Assembly (NCBI GenBank): GCA_024236235.1
Contig: JACKKV010000001.1
Span: 427,180-491,179 of the forward strand
Source: Novosphingobium sp.
Lineage (GTDB): Bacteria > Pseudomonadota > Alphaproteobacteria > Sphingomonadales > Sphingomonadaceae
Direction of reading: 5' to 3'
Length of the DNA stretch: 64,000 nt
Each line of letters opens with the position of its first letter. The stretch's first letter is position 1. Under the pieces are notes generated by a model, which was not told the DNA's origin, ran no database searches, and saw only the letters and a program-made list of their open reading frames with translations. The translations under genes were made by a program, and so were the position numbers. Of the stretch, positions 33,346 through 41,839 are shown piece by piece.

Positions 33346-34404
33346 TCAGAGCGGGGACCAGGGTTCAGCCTCGTCTTCGTCTTCCACTTCACCGCTCGGC
33401 CGTTCGGTGGCGGTTGCGGCGGGAAGATAGCGCAGAACCGCATCCAGCAGCGCCGGAATGCCGACGCCGGTGGCGGCGGAAATGGGAAAAACCTCGTCCG
33501 CGCCGGCCTGTTTCAGTTCCTCGGCAAAGCCGGCGACCAGTTCCGCATCGGCCAGATCGACCTTGTTCAGCGCGACCAGCCGGGGCTTGTCATCCAGTTC
33601 CGCACCATAGGCGCGCAATTCCCCTTCCACGATCTGCATCGCTTCTGCCGGGTCGGCCCCGGCGATGTCGATCAGGTGAATCAGCACCCGGCACCGTTCG
33701 ATGTGGCCCAGAAAACGGTCGCCGATCCCTGCGCCTTCCGCCGCGCCTTCGATCAGGCCCGGAATATCGGCCAGCACGAATTCGCGGCCCTTGTGCCGCA
33801 CCACGCCCAGTTTCGGCACCAGCGTGGTGAAGGCGTAATCGCCAACCTTGGCGCGGGCGTTGGACACCTGGTTGATGAAAGTCGACTTGCCCGCATTGGG
33901 CAGGCCGACCAGTCCGGCATCGGCCAGCAGTTTCAGCCGCAGCCACACCCACAATTCCTGCGCCGGTTCGCCCGGCTGATGCTGGCGGGGCGCGCGATTG
34001 GTGCTGGTCTTGTAGCTGGCATTGCCGCGCCCGCCCAGCCCGCCTTCAAGCAAGGTTACCCGCTGGCCGACTTCGACGAGATCGGCGAGCACGGTTTCGC
34101 GATCATCGTCACTGATGATCTGCGTGCCCACCGGCACCTTGATGACCAGCGGCGGCGCGCTGGCGCCGGTGCGATCCTTGCCCATGCCGTGGCCACCACG
34201 GCTGGCCTTGAAATGCTGGGTATAGCGGAAATCGATCAGCGTGTTGAGGCCGGGCACCGCCTCGAACACGATATCGCCGCCGCGCCCGCCGTCACCGCCG
34301 TCAGGCCCGCCATATTCGATGTATTTTTCGCGCCGGAAGCTGACCGCCCCCGGCCCGCCGCCACCGGAACGGATATAGATCTTGGCCTGGTCGAGAAAAT
34401 GCAT
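33346..34404 (-). CDS. obgE: Ribosome-associated GTPase ObgE/CgtA
   Basis: ObgE (352 aa) is the essential GTPase for large-subunit ribosome assembly. The Gly-rich Obg fold covers residues 1-158 (YIRSGGGGPGAVSFRREKY, GGPDGGDGGRGGDI). The G domain shows P-loop GLPNAGKST, switch II DIPGLIEGAAEGAGIG, and the NKVD base-recognition motif. The C-terminal tail is short and acidic. It is followed by proB on the same strand, a common arrangement. Confidence 0.97.
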   Translation of the reverse strand: MHFLDQAKIYIRSGGGGPGAVSFRREKYIEYGGPDGGDGGRGGDIVFEAVPGLNTLIDFRYTQHFKASRGGHGMGKDRTGASAPPLVIKVPVGTQIISDDDRETVLADLVEVGQRVTLLEGGLGGRGNASYKTSTNRAPRQHQPGEPAQELWVWLRLKLLADAGLVGLPNAGKSTFINQVSNARAKVGDYAFTTLVPKLGVVRHKGREFVLADIPGLIEGAAEGAGIGDRFLGHIERCRVLIHLIDIAGADPAEAMQIVEGELRAYGAELDDKPRLVALNKVDLADAELVAGFAEELKQAGADEVFPISAATGVGIPALLDAVLRYLPAATATERPSGEVEDEDEAEPWSPL

Positions 34405-34449
34405 GATGCGGCCTTAGAGGCTTTGGCGGAATTGTCGAATGCGAAGGCG

Positions 34450-34473
34450 AAAAACCGGGCGCCGGCAGGGCGC
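34450..34473 (-). terminator. Weak candidate terminator after tRNA-Ala
   Basis: On the minus strand, GCGCC, CTGCC and GGCGC form a five-pair stem, then CCGG and TTTTT. It lies 41 bases downstream of the tRNA gene. The stem is short and the T run is offset by four bases, so this is tentative. Confidence 0.35.
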
Positions 34474-34514
34474 GCAGCGCGATTATTCTCTGGAATTCTG
34501 CGAAATTCCGTCAC

Positions 34515-34590
<76 letters not shown>

Positions 34591-34704
34591 GTTCCAGTGC
34601 ATATCCGCAAGGCCGGTCAACCCCGCGAGAGCGCGCCTCTTAGCGAAGAGGCCCAGCGGTTGAAAGAGGAATTTTAGCGCCCCGGCCGCCTCGCCAATGG
34701 CCTC

Positions 34705-35481
34705 TCAGCGCGTACCGCCGAAGCCGGGTTGAGCGTAGGCCGCGCCATCGCCTGCCGGGGTTTGCTGCACGAGCGTGCCACCCGTGGATGAGGGATAATA
34801 GCTGGCAGACACCTGCTGCACCTGCGACTGGCCATAGCGCGCGCCATATTGCGCATCCCATGCGGCCAGATCGATGCGATATTGTTCAAAATCGGTGAAA
34901 TAGCCTTCGAACACCGTTTCGATCCGGGCAAGGCTGTTCTGCGCGAACACATCGAGATCGACCGGGGTCACCGATTGCGACTGGATCGCGATCTCGGTCA
35001 TGACATCGCAAAAGCGCGGCAGGATCGGCGGCATCGCGAAATAATTATAGACCTGGGTCGTATAAGTATCGCGCGCGCGCTGATAGCCCGAGCCGGTCCT
35101 CTCGCGCCATTCCTGTTCCACTGACCGGTTGATGCGAGCCAGCCCCGCCTTGTGCGTTTCAATAAAGGATTTGTACGCGGGCAGGATCGCTGCGTGCTGC
35201 GGATTGAGGCAGTTCAGCGCCGCGACAGTGAAGGCCGAACGCATGTTCCAGCTCTTCTCCACCCCGCTGAGGTTGGTGTTCACCGTCTGGCGGATGCCGT
35301 ACATGTCGCGCGGCGGAACGGTGAAGCTGGGTGACGCGCCGCCCGGCGGCTGCGGGCGCGAGGGGATGGCGACCGGCGCGGGCGGCGGCGGGGGCGGCGG
35401 GGGCGCCGTGCAGGCGGCAATCGCAGCCAGCGCCGTGCCGACCAGGATCGCGCGTATCCGCATGGTTGCATTCATCGTCAT
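34705..35481 (-). CDS. Putative lipoprotein of unknown function
   Basis: This 258-aa product begins with a lipoprotein signal whose lipobox reads IAAC (Cys about residue 24), followed by a poly-Pro stretch. The body, mostly helical, contains FTVAALNCLNPQHAAILPAYKSFIETHK and ends with a Gln/Tyr/Ser-rich tail. I do not recognise a characterised family. AGGAGG nine bases before ATG 35481 supports the start; the frame is open to 35514. It should be anchored to a membrane facing the periplasm. The transcription direction is towards the tRNA gene. Confidence 0.75.
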   Translation of the reverse strand: MTMNATMRIRAILVGTALAAIAACTAPPPPPPPPAPVAIPSRPQPPGGASPSFTVPPRDMYGIRQTVNTNLSGVEKSWNMRSAFTVAALNCLNPQHAAILPAYKSFIETHKAGLARINRSVEQEWRERTGSGYQRARDTYTTQVYNYFAMPPILPRFCDVMTEIAIQSQSVTPVDLDVFAQNSLARIETVFEGYFTDFEQYRIDLAAWDAQYGARYGQSQVQQVSASYYPSSTGGTLVQQTPAGDGAAYAQPGFGGTR

Positions 35482-35567
35482 TGCCGTGCCCCTCCTCATG
35501 CTGACGCGACGCAATCCTTCATCACATCGGCTTTACACAGGCTTAAGGGCTTCTAACTGGTCTGCCG

Positions 35568-35609
35568 AACAAAGAAAATGCCCGGGACACGAAAACCGCA
35601 TCCCGGGCA
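35568..35609 (-). terminator. Rho-independent terminator of the Bax-inhibitor-1 family gene
   Basis: On the minus strand TGCCCGGGA (35609-35601) pairs perfectly with TCCCGGGCA (35587-35579) around a 13-base loop, followed by TTTTCTTTGTT. It begins 44 bases after the stop of the gene at 35653. Confidence 0.85.
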
Positions 35610-35652
35610 CGACAGAAGGATTCCGGCATGCGACCGGACGTTATTTTCGCGC

Positions 35653-36396
35653 TCAGTCGCGGTTGCCCATGAAGCTGAGCAGGAACTGGAACATGTTGAT
35701 GAAGTCCAGATAGAGGCTGAGCGCGCCCAGAATCACCGCCTTGCCGGCAAAATCGGTGCCCTGCAGCTGGTAATACTGCGCCTTCAGCCGCTGCGTGTCA
35801 TAGGCTGTAAGACCCGCGAAGATCAGCACGCCAAGGAAGCTCACCGCCCAATAGAGGCCCGGCGACTGCAGCCAGATGTTAAGCAGGCTGGCGATCAGCA
35901 GGCCAATTACCCCCATGATCAGGAAGCTGCCGAAGCCGGTCAGATCCTTCTTGGTGGTGTAACCGAACAGGCTGAGGCCCGCGAACGCGCCCGCCGTGGC
36001 AAAGAAAGTGGCCGCAATCGACCCACCCGTATAAACGAGGAAAATCGTCGACAGCGACACACCCATCAGCGCGGCAAAGGCCCAGAACAGCATCTGCAGC
36101 GTACCCGCAGAAAAGCGGTTCGCGCCAAAGCTCATCGCGAAGACGATCGCCAGCGGCGACAGCATGACGACGAACATCAGCGGCGACCCGATCATCGCCT
36201 GAGTCGTGCCGGAACTGGCCGTAAGCAACGCGACAATGCCCGAAAGCAGCACGCCCGACGCCATGTAATTGTAAATCGACAGCATATGCTTGCGCAGGCC
36301 CATGTCGTAGCCGACGCGGCCCGCTGTGCGGCCATCAAGGCTCGGGGACGCGCCGTAGCCCGTCAGGTCGGGCCGGGGTTCGTTCCAGTTTGCCAT
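35653..36396 (-). CDS. Bax inhibitor-1/YccA family membrane protein
   Basis: This 247-aa protein has seven hydrophobic helices after a polar N-terminus of about 40 residues, matching the Bax inhibitor-1 (TMBIM) family. Characteristic segments are LFWAFAALMGVSLSTIFLVYTGGSI near 110 and FAGLTAYDTQRLKAQYYQL near 205. The family members are pH-sensitive Ca2+ leak channels or protease modulators; the function in this organism is unknown. ATG 36396 is preceded by GGAGA. The gene ends in a strong terminator, so it is probably monocistronic. Confidence 0.93.
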   Translation of the reverse strand: MANWNEPRPDLTGYGASPSLDGRTAGRVGYDMGLRKHMLSIYNYMASGVLLSGIVALLTASSGTTQAMIGSPLMFVVMLSPLAIVFAMSFGANRFSAGTLQMLFWAFAALMGVSLSTIFLVYTGGSIAATFFATAGAFAGLSLFGYTTKKDLTGFGSFLIMGVIGLLIASLLNIWLQSPGLYWAVSFLGVLIFAGLTAYDTQRLKAQYYQLQGTDFAGKAVILGALSLYLDFINMFQFLLSFMGNRD

Positions 36397-36540
36397 TTGA
36401 TCCAATCTCCTGTGGCCGGCCTCCCTATCGGGCCGGACTGGGTGAAATATCGCGATGATCGCTGCGGATTTCAAGCAAAACCGGAACGAATCGCTCCAAA
36501 ATCAGTCATCCGCAGATACTGGCCACGCAAGCTTCACGAA

Positions 36541-37356
36541 TTATGACTGTTGCGCGCCTTCGCCCCGCGTCGCAGCCGCCATTTCAGCGCCGCGATCGCG
36601 CGCTGCGCGCAGCGTCTGTTCAACCAGACGGCCCAACACCCCGCCTTCGTCCAACGCCTTCAACCCCGCCTCGGTCGTGCCGCCGGGGCTGGCCACCTTG
36701 CGCGCCAGTTCGCCCGGACTGTCAGCGGAGCAGGCTGCCAGCATCGCCGCGCCTTCCACCGTCGCCAGCGCCAGCCGCTGCGCCTGACCCGGCTCCATCC
36801 CCAGCGCAGCCGCGCCCGCTGCCAGCGCATCAACGAAACGATAGACGAAGGCCGGGCCTGACCCGGCCAGCGCGGTCACCAGATCGAACTGCGCTTCGGG
36901 CAGCCATTCAGGCATTCCCAACGGCGCGAGCAAAGCACTCACCTGCTGTTGCAGCTCCGCATCCAGCCCCAGCGCAGCGAGCGCCAGGGGCGATTTGCCC
37001 AGCGCAGCGGCAAGATTGGGCATGATCCGCACCACCCCGCGCGCATCGGGGAAACGGGCCTTCAACGATCCAAGTTCGACCCCTGCCATGATGGACAGGA
37101 CCAGAGTCTGCGGGCCTGCCAGTGCGACCAGCCCCGGGGCGACCGCATCGAACAGCTGCGGCTTTACACCCAGCAGCAGCACGTCAACCGGGCCGGATGG
37201 CGGATCACGATAAAGGCGCACGCCGTCTGGCGCGGCAGGCAGCGCGGGGTCGAGCACCGCAAACCGCGCCGGATTCACGCCACCGGCCAGCCAGCCTTGC
37301 AGCATGGCGCCGCCCATATTGCCGCACCCGGCAATGAGGATGGATTGGAATCTCAT
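36541..37356 (-). CDS. proC: Pyrroline-5-carboxylate reductase ProC
   Basis: ProC (271 aa) catalyses the last step of proline synthesis with NAD(P)H. The N-terminal dinucleotide motif is IAGCGNMGGAM, followed by LLLGVKPQ near 65 and MPNLAAALGKSP near 115. The C-terminal dimerisation domain has ALAGSGPAFVYRFVDALAAGA and the KVASPGGTTEAGL active-site segment. ATG 37356 gives the standard start. It follows the YbjN gene by 32 bases and is probably co-transcribed with it. Confidence 0.96.
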   Translation of the reverse strand: MRFQSILIAGCGNMGGAMLQGWLAGGVNPARFAVLDPALPAAPDGVRLYRDPPSGPVDVLLLGVKPQLFDAVAPGLVALAGPQTLVLSIMAGVELGSLKARFPDARGVVRIMPNLAAALGKSPLALAALGLDAELQQQVSALLAPLGMPEWLPEAQFDLVTALAGSGPAFVYRFVDALAAGAAALGMEPGQAQRLALATVEGAAMLAACSADSPGELARKVASPGGTTEAGLKALDEGGVLGRLVEQTLRAARDRGAEMAAATRGEGAQQS

Positions 37357-37388
37357 GTCCACGCTCTGCCGCAGGAAACAGGCAAAGT

Positions 37389-37895
37389 CTACGCTTCGCC
37401 CGCTGCGTCCACCATCGCCCCTTCCAGCGCTTCTGTCGGGCTCTTGTCGCCCCACAGCACGAACTGGAATGCAGGATAGAAACGGTCGCATTCATTGACC
37501 GCAGCTTCGACGACCGCCTGCGCCTGGCCAAGGCTCAGCAGGCCATCATCGCCCAGCATGATCCCGTGGCGGTACAGCAGCACGCCGCCATTGGACCAGA
37601 TGTCGAAGTGGCCAAGCCAGAGCTGTTCATTGACCAGCGCCAGCAGTTCCACCACGGCGGCGCGCTTGCCCGGCGGCACGCGCACTTCGGGCAGGCACAG
37701 GAGCTGCAGCACATGATCTTCCGCACGCCAGATACCGCGCAGCTGGTAATTGGCCCAGCTACCCTGGATTTCGCCCGAAATCTCGTCATCAGCCACATAT
37801 TCACAAGGCCATCCGCGCGCCTCGAACAACGAGACGAGCATATCGACGGGCGCGGCATCGTCATCCCGTTCAAATTCCGGCTCGTTCACTCTCAT
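37389..37895 (-). CDS. YbjN domain-containing protein
   Basis: This 168-aa acidic protein carries a YbjN domain (MLVSLFEARGWPCEYVADDEISGE, then a beta-sheet core and LVNEQLWLGHFDIWSNGGVLLYRHG). YbjN domains resemble the type III secretion chaperone fold. Alphaproteobacterial copies are often beside proC, as here, but the function is unknown. The frame is open to 37994; ATG 37895 with GCGGG before it fits better. No membrane segments are visible. Confidence 0.88.
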   Translation of the reverse strand: MRVNEPEFERDDDAAPVDMLVSLFEARGWPCEYVADDEISGEIQGSWANYQLRGIWRAEDHVLQLLCLPEVRVPPGKRAAVVELLALVNEQLWLGHFDIWSNGGVLLYRHGIMLGDDGLLSLGQAQAVVEAAVNECDRFYPAFQFVLWGDKSPTEALEGAMVDAAGEA

Positions 37896-38040
37896 CCCGC
37901 AGGCCCTGTTATCGATCTCATGTCCGCTTCGATGCGCCCGCAGCGCCTTGCGGCGCAATGGAGCGGGGTGGCGGCATTGGGCAAAACTCGACAAGCCTGT
38001 TCAAAAGCTGTGAAAAAGCGCTGGAAACAGCTCCGCCGCC

Positions 38041-39921
38041 TCACTTCGCAGAACCGAGCGGGCTGATTTCCTGCCCTTCATCACTGGTGAAGGTGAAGGA
38101 ATCGAGGCCCGCATCCTTCAACTTCTTCACCATGGCCGTCGCCGCGGCGGGCGTATCGAACGGGCCAGTCAGCAGGCGGTTCGCCTGACCCCAGCGGGTG
38201 TAGAAGGGCTTGCGCCCCTTGAGCGGATCAGCCGCCTGCCGGGTGAAACGCCGCCAGTCGAACCCCAGTGCCTTGAGGTCGCGTCCGGTGGCCAGTTGAA
38301 CCCAGACCCGGCTGGGGTGCGCGGGCGGTTTTGGTTTTTCCTCGACCTTGAGCGCAGGCGGTTCTTCCCGCTTGGGCTTGATGCGGGTGATATCGACCGC
38401 ACCGGCGGCGACTGGCCGCACAGGCGCTGCGGGAACGGCAAAATCGGCAAAAGCATCCGCAACGCTGGGCGCTGGCGCAGGTTCCGCCGAAGGCTGCGGC
38501 GCAGATGCCGGTGCAACACTGGCAGTCGCTGCCGGGGTCTCAACCGTCGGGACGGCCTCGATGCTGGCGAGCGGCGTGGGGGCACCTGCCGCCACGTCCG
38601 GCTGTGCTGGCAAGGCAGCGGCAGGTTCGACCTTGCGGCTCCCATCCACACCAGCCAGATCGAAGGAAGGGGTTGGCACCGGCCCCATCTGAGGTTGTTG
38701 GGCCTGGGGCTGCTGCAGTCGGGGTTGCGGTGCGGGTTCCGGCCTGTCCTGCCCGGCGCCGGATTGCGCAGCGGAAATGGCCGAAAATGATGGCCGTGCC
38801 AATGGGTTGGCTGCAGCCGGGGCCTGCGCTGCGGACGGCTCGACCCGTTCAATCCGCGCGACCGGCGCGGCATCCTGACTGGCGACGCGCACGGGCGGCA
38901 ACGGCGGCGGGGGAACTGGTACCGATACCGCATTGGCGGCAAGTGCCGCATCCCGGGGCGGTTTTACCTTGTCTTTCTTCTTCTTCGCTTTCGGCACGGC
39001 AGCATCGGCAATCGCGCCTTTACCCAGCGGTTCGCCCGCCGGGACCAGCGCGGAATCGGCCCCGCGCGGCGAAACGGCCTTACCCTGAAAACGAGCGACC
39101 CGGGGATCATCACGGCCGATGTCAGCGGTGCGCGGAAAATGGCCGAAATTCGCGGCCGCTGCCTGTTGCGCGGGGGTCAGCCGCGGCATGTAACGCATAT
39201 AGGGCGCGAGTTTTCCGGCCATTTCGACCGGCATGACCGCGTTGACGATCTCCAGCGCACCCTTGGCATCGCCCATTATCGCCAGCGCGAAGGCACGGGC
39301 GCGATAGGCCGCCAGATCGCGCTGTTCCAGCAGCGGACGCAACGCCGCCTCCGCCCCACCGCGATCACCGGTAATGGCAAGGCTTACCGCCAGCCTTCGC
39401 GCAACTTCCGCATCTGCGCCGCGCGACAGGATGTTGCGGTAATAGGCCTGAGCCTGTTCATTCGCGCCGACCAGATCATAAGCAAGCCCAAGATCTGCCG
39501 AAACATCGCTCAGGCTGGCCCCGGCCTGCTGCGCCTGTTCGAACAGCAGGATTGCATCATAGGGATTTTCACTGCGCACATAAGCGGCGGCAAGCCCCGC
39601 CTTCGCTTTCGGATTGCCGGGCGCGAGATTTTCAGCGCGGCTGAAGAAACCGACCGCCGCATCGACATCATCGAGCGCGAGCGAGGCATGACCGGCGTCA
39701 ATCAGCGCGGTCACATCCTGCGGGTTTCCTGCCAGCCGCCGCAACGCACCATTCAGATCTGCAACCTGCGGCGGCGGCAACGGCTGGACCACCGCAACGG
39801 AGCCCGCGCCCTGCGCCCATGCGGCATTTGCAATGGGCAAAGGGCCGCACAGGGCAACAGCCACTGCTGTGCAAAATCGGATTTTGGCTGGCAAGGCCAG
39901 GTTCCTCTCAGCTGTTCGCAT
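38041..39921 (-). CDS. TPR and SPOR domain protein, exported
   Basis: This 626-aa protein has a signal peptide ending in ANAAWAQ (about residue 37). TPR-like helical repeats follow (about 50-250; for example VDAAVGFFSRAENLAPGNPKAKAGLAAAYV). A long disordered Pro/Ala/Gln-rich linker comes next, then a C-terminal SPOR domain (VWVQLATGRDLKALGFDWRRF and LTGPFDTPAAATAMVKKLKDAG). SPOR domains bind denuded septal peptidoglycan, so a role at the division site is likely; its location directly after ftsZ agrees. The frame opens at 39996 with a fair ribosome binding site, which would add 25 residues before the signal peptide. Confidence 0.85.
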   Translation of the reverse strand: MRTAERNLALPAKIRFCTAVAVALCGPLPIANAAWAQGAGSVAVVQPLPPPQVADLNGALRRLAGNPQDVTALIDAGHASLALDDVDAAVGFFSRAENLAPGNPKAKAGLAAAYVRSENPYDAILLFEQAQQAGASLSDVSADLGLAYDLVGANEQAQAYYRNILSRGADAEVARRLAVSLAITGDRGGAEAALRPLLEQRDLAAYRARAFALAIMGDAKGALEIVNAVMPVEMAGKLAPYMRYMPRLTPAQQAAAANFGHFPRTADIGRDDPRVARFQGKAVSPRGADSALVPAGEPLGKGAIADAAVPKAKKKKDKVKPPRDAALAANAVSVPVPPPPLPPVRVASQDAAPVARIERVEPSAAQAPAAANPLARPSFSAISAAQSGAGQDRPEPAPQPRLQQPQAQQPQMGPVPTPSFDLAGVDGSRKVEPAAALPAQPDVAAGAPTPLASIEAVPTVETPAATASVAPASAPQPSAEPAPAPSVADAFADFAVPAAPVRPVAAGAVDITRIKPKREEPPALKVEEKPKPPAHPSRVWVQLATGRDLKALGFDWRRFTRQAADPLKGRKPFYTRWGQANRLLTGPFDTPAAATAMVKKLKDAGLDSFTFTSDEGQEISPLGSAK

Positions 39922-40048
39922 CGCGATCAGTCGCACATGCCAGGCATGGGAGGAAGCGACCCGATCCCCGACCAGCATATTTCTAGGTCCATTCACCTGA
40001 ACGGCAGGCGAACGCCGTCAACCGGCGTCGCCCGGCCGACAGGGCCGC

Positions 40049-41704
40049 TCACTGATTGTTCTGGCGCCCCAGGAAGCGCGGGATGTTGAGTGCGGAGCCG
40101 CCCTCCTCATCACCCTCCTCCTCGTCCTCATCAGGGTCGCGCGCCGAACGCGAGAGGTTGGCCATGCGTTCGAACAGGGTGCTGCCGACCGCCGGCGAGG
40201 AGCTTGTCCCGCCACCGGACGCGTCACCCGCCGGTGCGGCTTCGCCTGCACCGGCAAGAAGGCCACGGCGGCGGCCACTCATGGGCGACAGGGGCGCGTC
40301 TTCTTCGGCCAGCCGGTCCGCATCCTTCAGCAGCCCGTCATTGCCGATCCCGGCCAGCGATGCGGTACCATCTTCCCGACCTATTTCGTCCTCGTCATAT
40401 TCCTCTTCTTCATCGTCGCCGCTGAGCTCCAGAGTCAGTTCGAAAGGTTCCGCCGCTGCGCCCTCTTCCTCTTCGTCCGCATCGTCGTCAGCGTAGCCTG
40501 CATCATGCGCGGTGTGGCCATAGCCATCGTCATCGGCAGGGTCGGGCATGCCGGTGGGAATCGCCGGCTCATAGGGCTGGGGTTCAGGCGCTGGCTCCGC
40601 CTGCTCGGCATAGGCTGCCGCAGTATCGGGAACAGCTTCGGCCAGTTCCGCCTCTGTCGGCAGGGGCAGAACCGGACGCTTGGGCGCGCGACCCGCCGAA
40701 AGATTGAGCGCGCGGGGATTCTCTTCTGCCGTCACCGCACTCTGGTCGATGCCGGTCGCCACCACCGAAACACGAATCCGGCCCTGAAGATCGGGATTGA
40801 AGGCCGACCCCCAGATGATGTTCGCATCCGGATCGACCAGTTCGCGAATATGATTGGCGGCTTCATCGACCTCGAGCAGCTTCATGTCCTCGCCGCCGAT
40901 GATGGAAATGATGACACCCTTGGCGCCCTGCATCGAAACCCCATCCAGCAGCGGGTTGGCGATGGCATGCTCGGCAGCCTGGAGCGCGCGGTTCTCGCCC
41001 TCGCCCTCGCCCGTACCCATCATCGCCTTGCCCATTTCGCCCATCACCGAACGGACATCGGCAAAGTCGAGATTGATGAGGCCTGGCATGACCATCAGAT
41101 CGGTGATCGAACGCACACCCTGCTGCAGCACCTCGTCCGCCAGCTGGAATGCTTCCTTGAAGGTGGTTTCCGCCTTCGCCACCAGAAACAGGTTCTGGTT
41201 GGGAATGACGATCAGCGTGTCGACGTGCTTCTGCAGTTCCTCGATACCCTGTTCGGCGGAGCGCATCCGGCGCGTCCCTTCGAACAGGAACGGCTTGGTC
41301 ACCACACCTACGGTCAGCACCCCCTTGCGGCGTGCGGCTTCGGCAATGACCGGAGCCGCACCAGTGCCGGTACCCCCGCCCATACCTGCGGCGATGAACA
41401 CCATGTTCACACCGTCAAGTGCACGTTCAACCTCTTCAACTGTCTCCTCGGCAGCCGCACGACCCACTTCGGGACGCGAACCAGCACCCAGACCCTGCGT
41501 GATGTCTGGCCCAAGCTGGATACGCAATTCGGCAGGCGAGGTGTTCAGCGCCTGCGCATCCGTATTGGCCACTATGAAATCCACGCCTTCGATTTCGGCC
41601 TGGATCATGTTTGCAATGGCGTTTCCGCCCGCCCCGCCCACACCGATAACGGTGATGCGAGGGCGCAGTTCTTCAACCGAAGGGGGGCCGATATTGATGC
41701 TCAT
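40049..41704 (-). CDS. ftsZ: Cell division protein FtsZ
   Basis: FtsZ (551 aa) is the tubulin-like GTPase of the Z ring. The N-terminal core has VIGVGGAGGNA, the tubulin signature GGGTGTG near residue 107, and the T7 loop NLDFADVR near 208. Residues beyond about 320 form an unusually long, very acidic linker (for example DDADEEEEG and GDDEEEEYDEDE) that ends in the conserved tail IPRFLGRQNN, the binding site for FtsA and other partners. The extra linker accounts for the length compared with about 380 aa in enterics. It is separated from ftsA by 135 bases, so it probably has its own promoter. Confidence 0.97.
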   Translation of the reverse strand: MSINIGPPSVEELRPRITVIGVGGAGGNAIANMIQAEIEGVDFIVANTDAQALNTSPAELRIQLGPDITQGLGAGSRPEVGRAAAEETVEEVERALDGVNMVFIAAGMGGGTGTGAAPVIAEAARRKGVLTVGVVTKPFLFEGTRRMRSAEQGIEELQKHVDTLIVIPNQNLFLVAKAETTFKEAFQLADEVLQQGVRSITDLMVMPGLINLDFADVRSVMGEMGKAMMGTGEGEGENRALQAAEHAIANPLLDGVSMQGAKGVIISIIGGEDMKLLEVDEAANHIRELVDPDANIIWGSAFNPDLQGRIRVSVVATGIDQSAVTAEENPRALNLSAGRAPKRPVLPLPTEAELAEAVPDTAAAYAEQAEPAPEPQPYEPAIPTGMPDPADDDGYGHTAHDAGYADDDADEEEEGAAAEPFELTLELSGDDEEEEYDEDEIGREDGTASLAGIGNDGLLKDADRLAEEDAPLSPMSGRRRGLLAGAGEAAPAGDASGGGTSSSPAVGSTLFERMANLSRSARDPDEDEEEGDEEGGSALNIPRFLGRQNNQ

Positions 41705-41731
41705 GGTGCTCTCTCCGCGAGGCGTAAGGCG

Positions 41732-41794
41732 TTAAAAGGACAGTTAAGGCGACTTTTGCCAAAAAGTGAATCCACCCAGCGCAAGGTTAACCAC
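41732..41794. promoter_or_regulatory. CtrA-like motifs in the ftsA-ftsZ gap
   Basis: Two TTAA-type elements lie between ftsA and ftsZ. TTAA at 41732-41735 and 41744-41747 are spaced by eight bases, one more than the TTAA-N7-TTAA consensus of CtrA. TTAACCAC at 41787-41794 matches the TTAACCAT half-type site in seven of eight bases and lies in the palindrome GGTTAACC. CtrA controls ftsZ in Caulobacter; here the assignment is only by motif. Confidence 0.3.
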
Positions 41795-41839
41795 CTTTTC
41801 CACAAGGCTGGTGATAGGGGCGAACACATATCATGCATT

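Noticed and set aside
33303..33443. N-terminal extension of ProB
   Set aside because: The extra 47 codons lie in the obgE-proB gap and the obgE end, are unlike any kinase N-terminus, and ATG 33302 matches the family start.
34492..34509. GGAATT/AATTCC hairpin next to tRNA-Ala
   Set aside because: Short stem with no T tract; more likely chance than processing or attachment site. No integrase or direct repeat of the tRNA end was seen nearby, so no integrated element is claimed.
39997..40048. Terminator after ftsZ (ACGCCG/CGGCGT hairpin)
   Set aside because: The stem is only six pairs and no T run follows on the minus strand.
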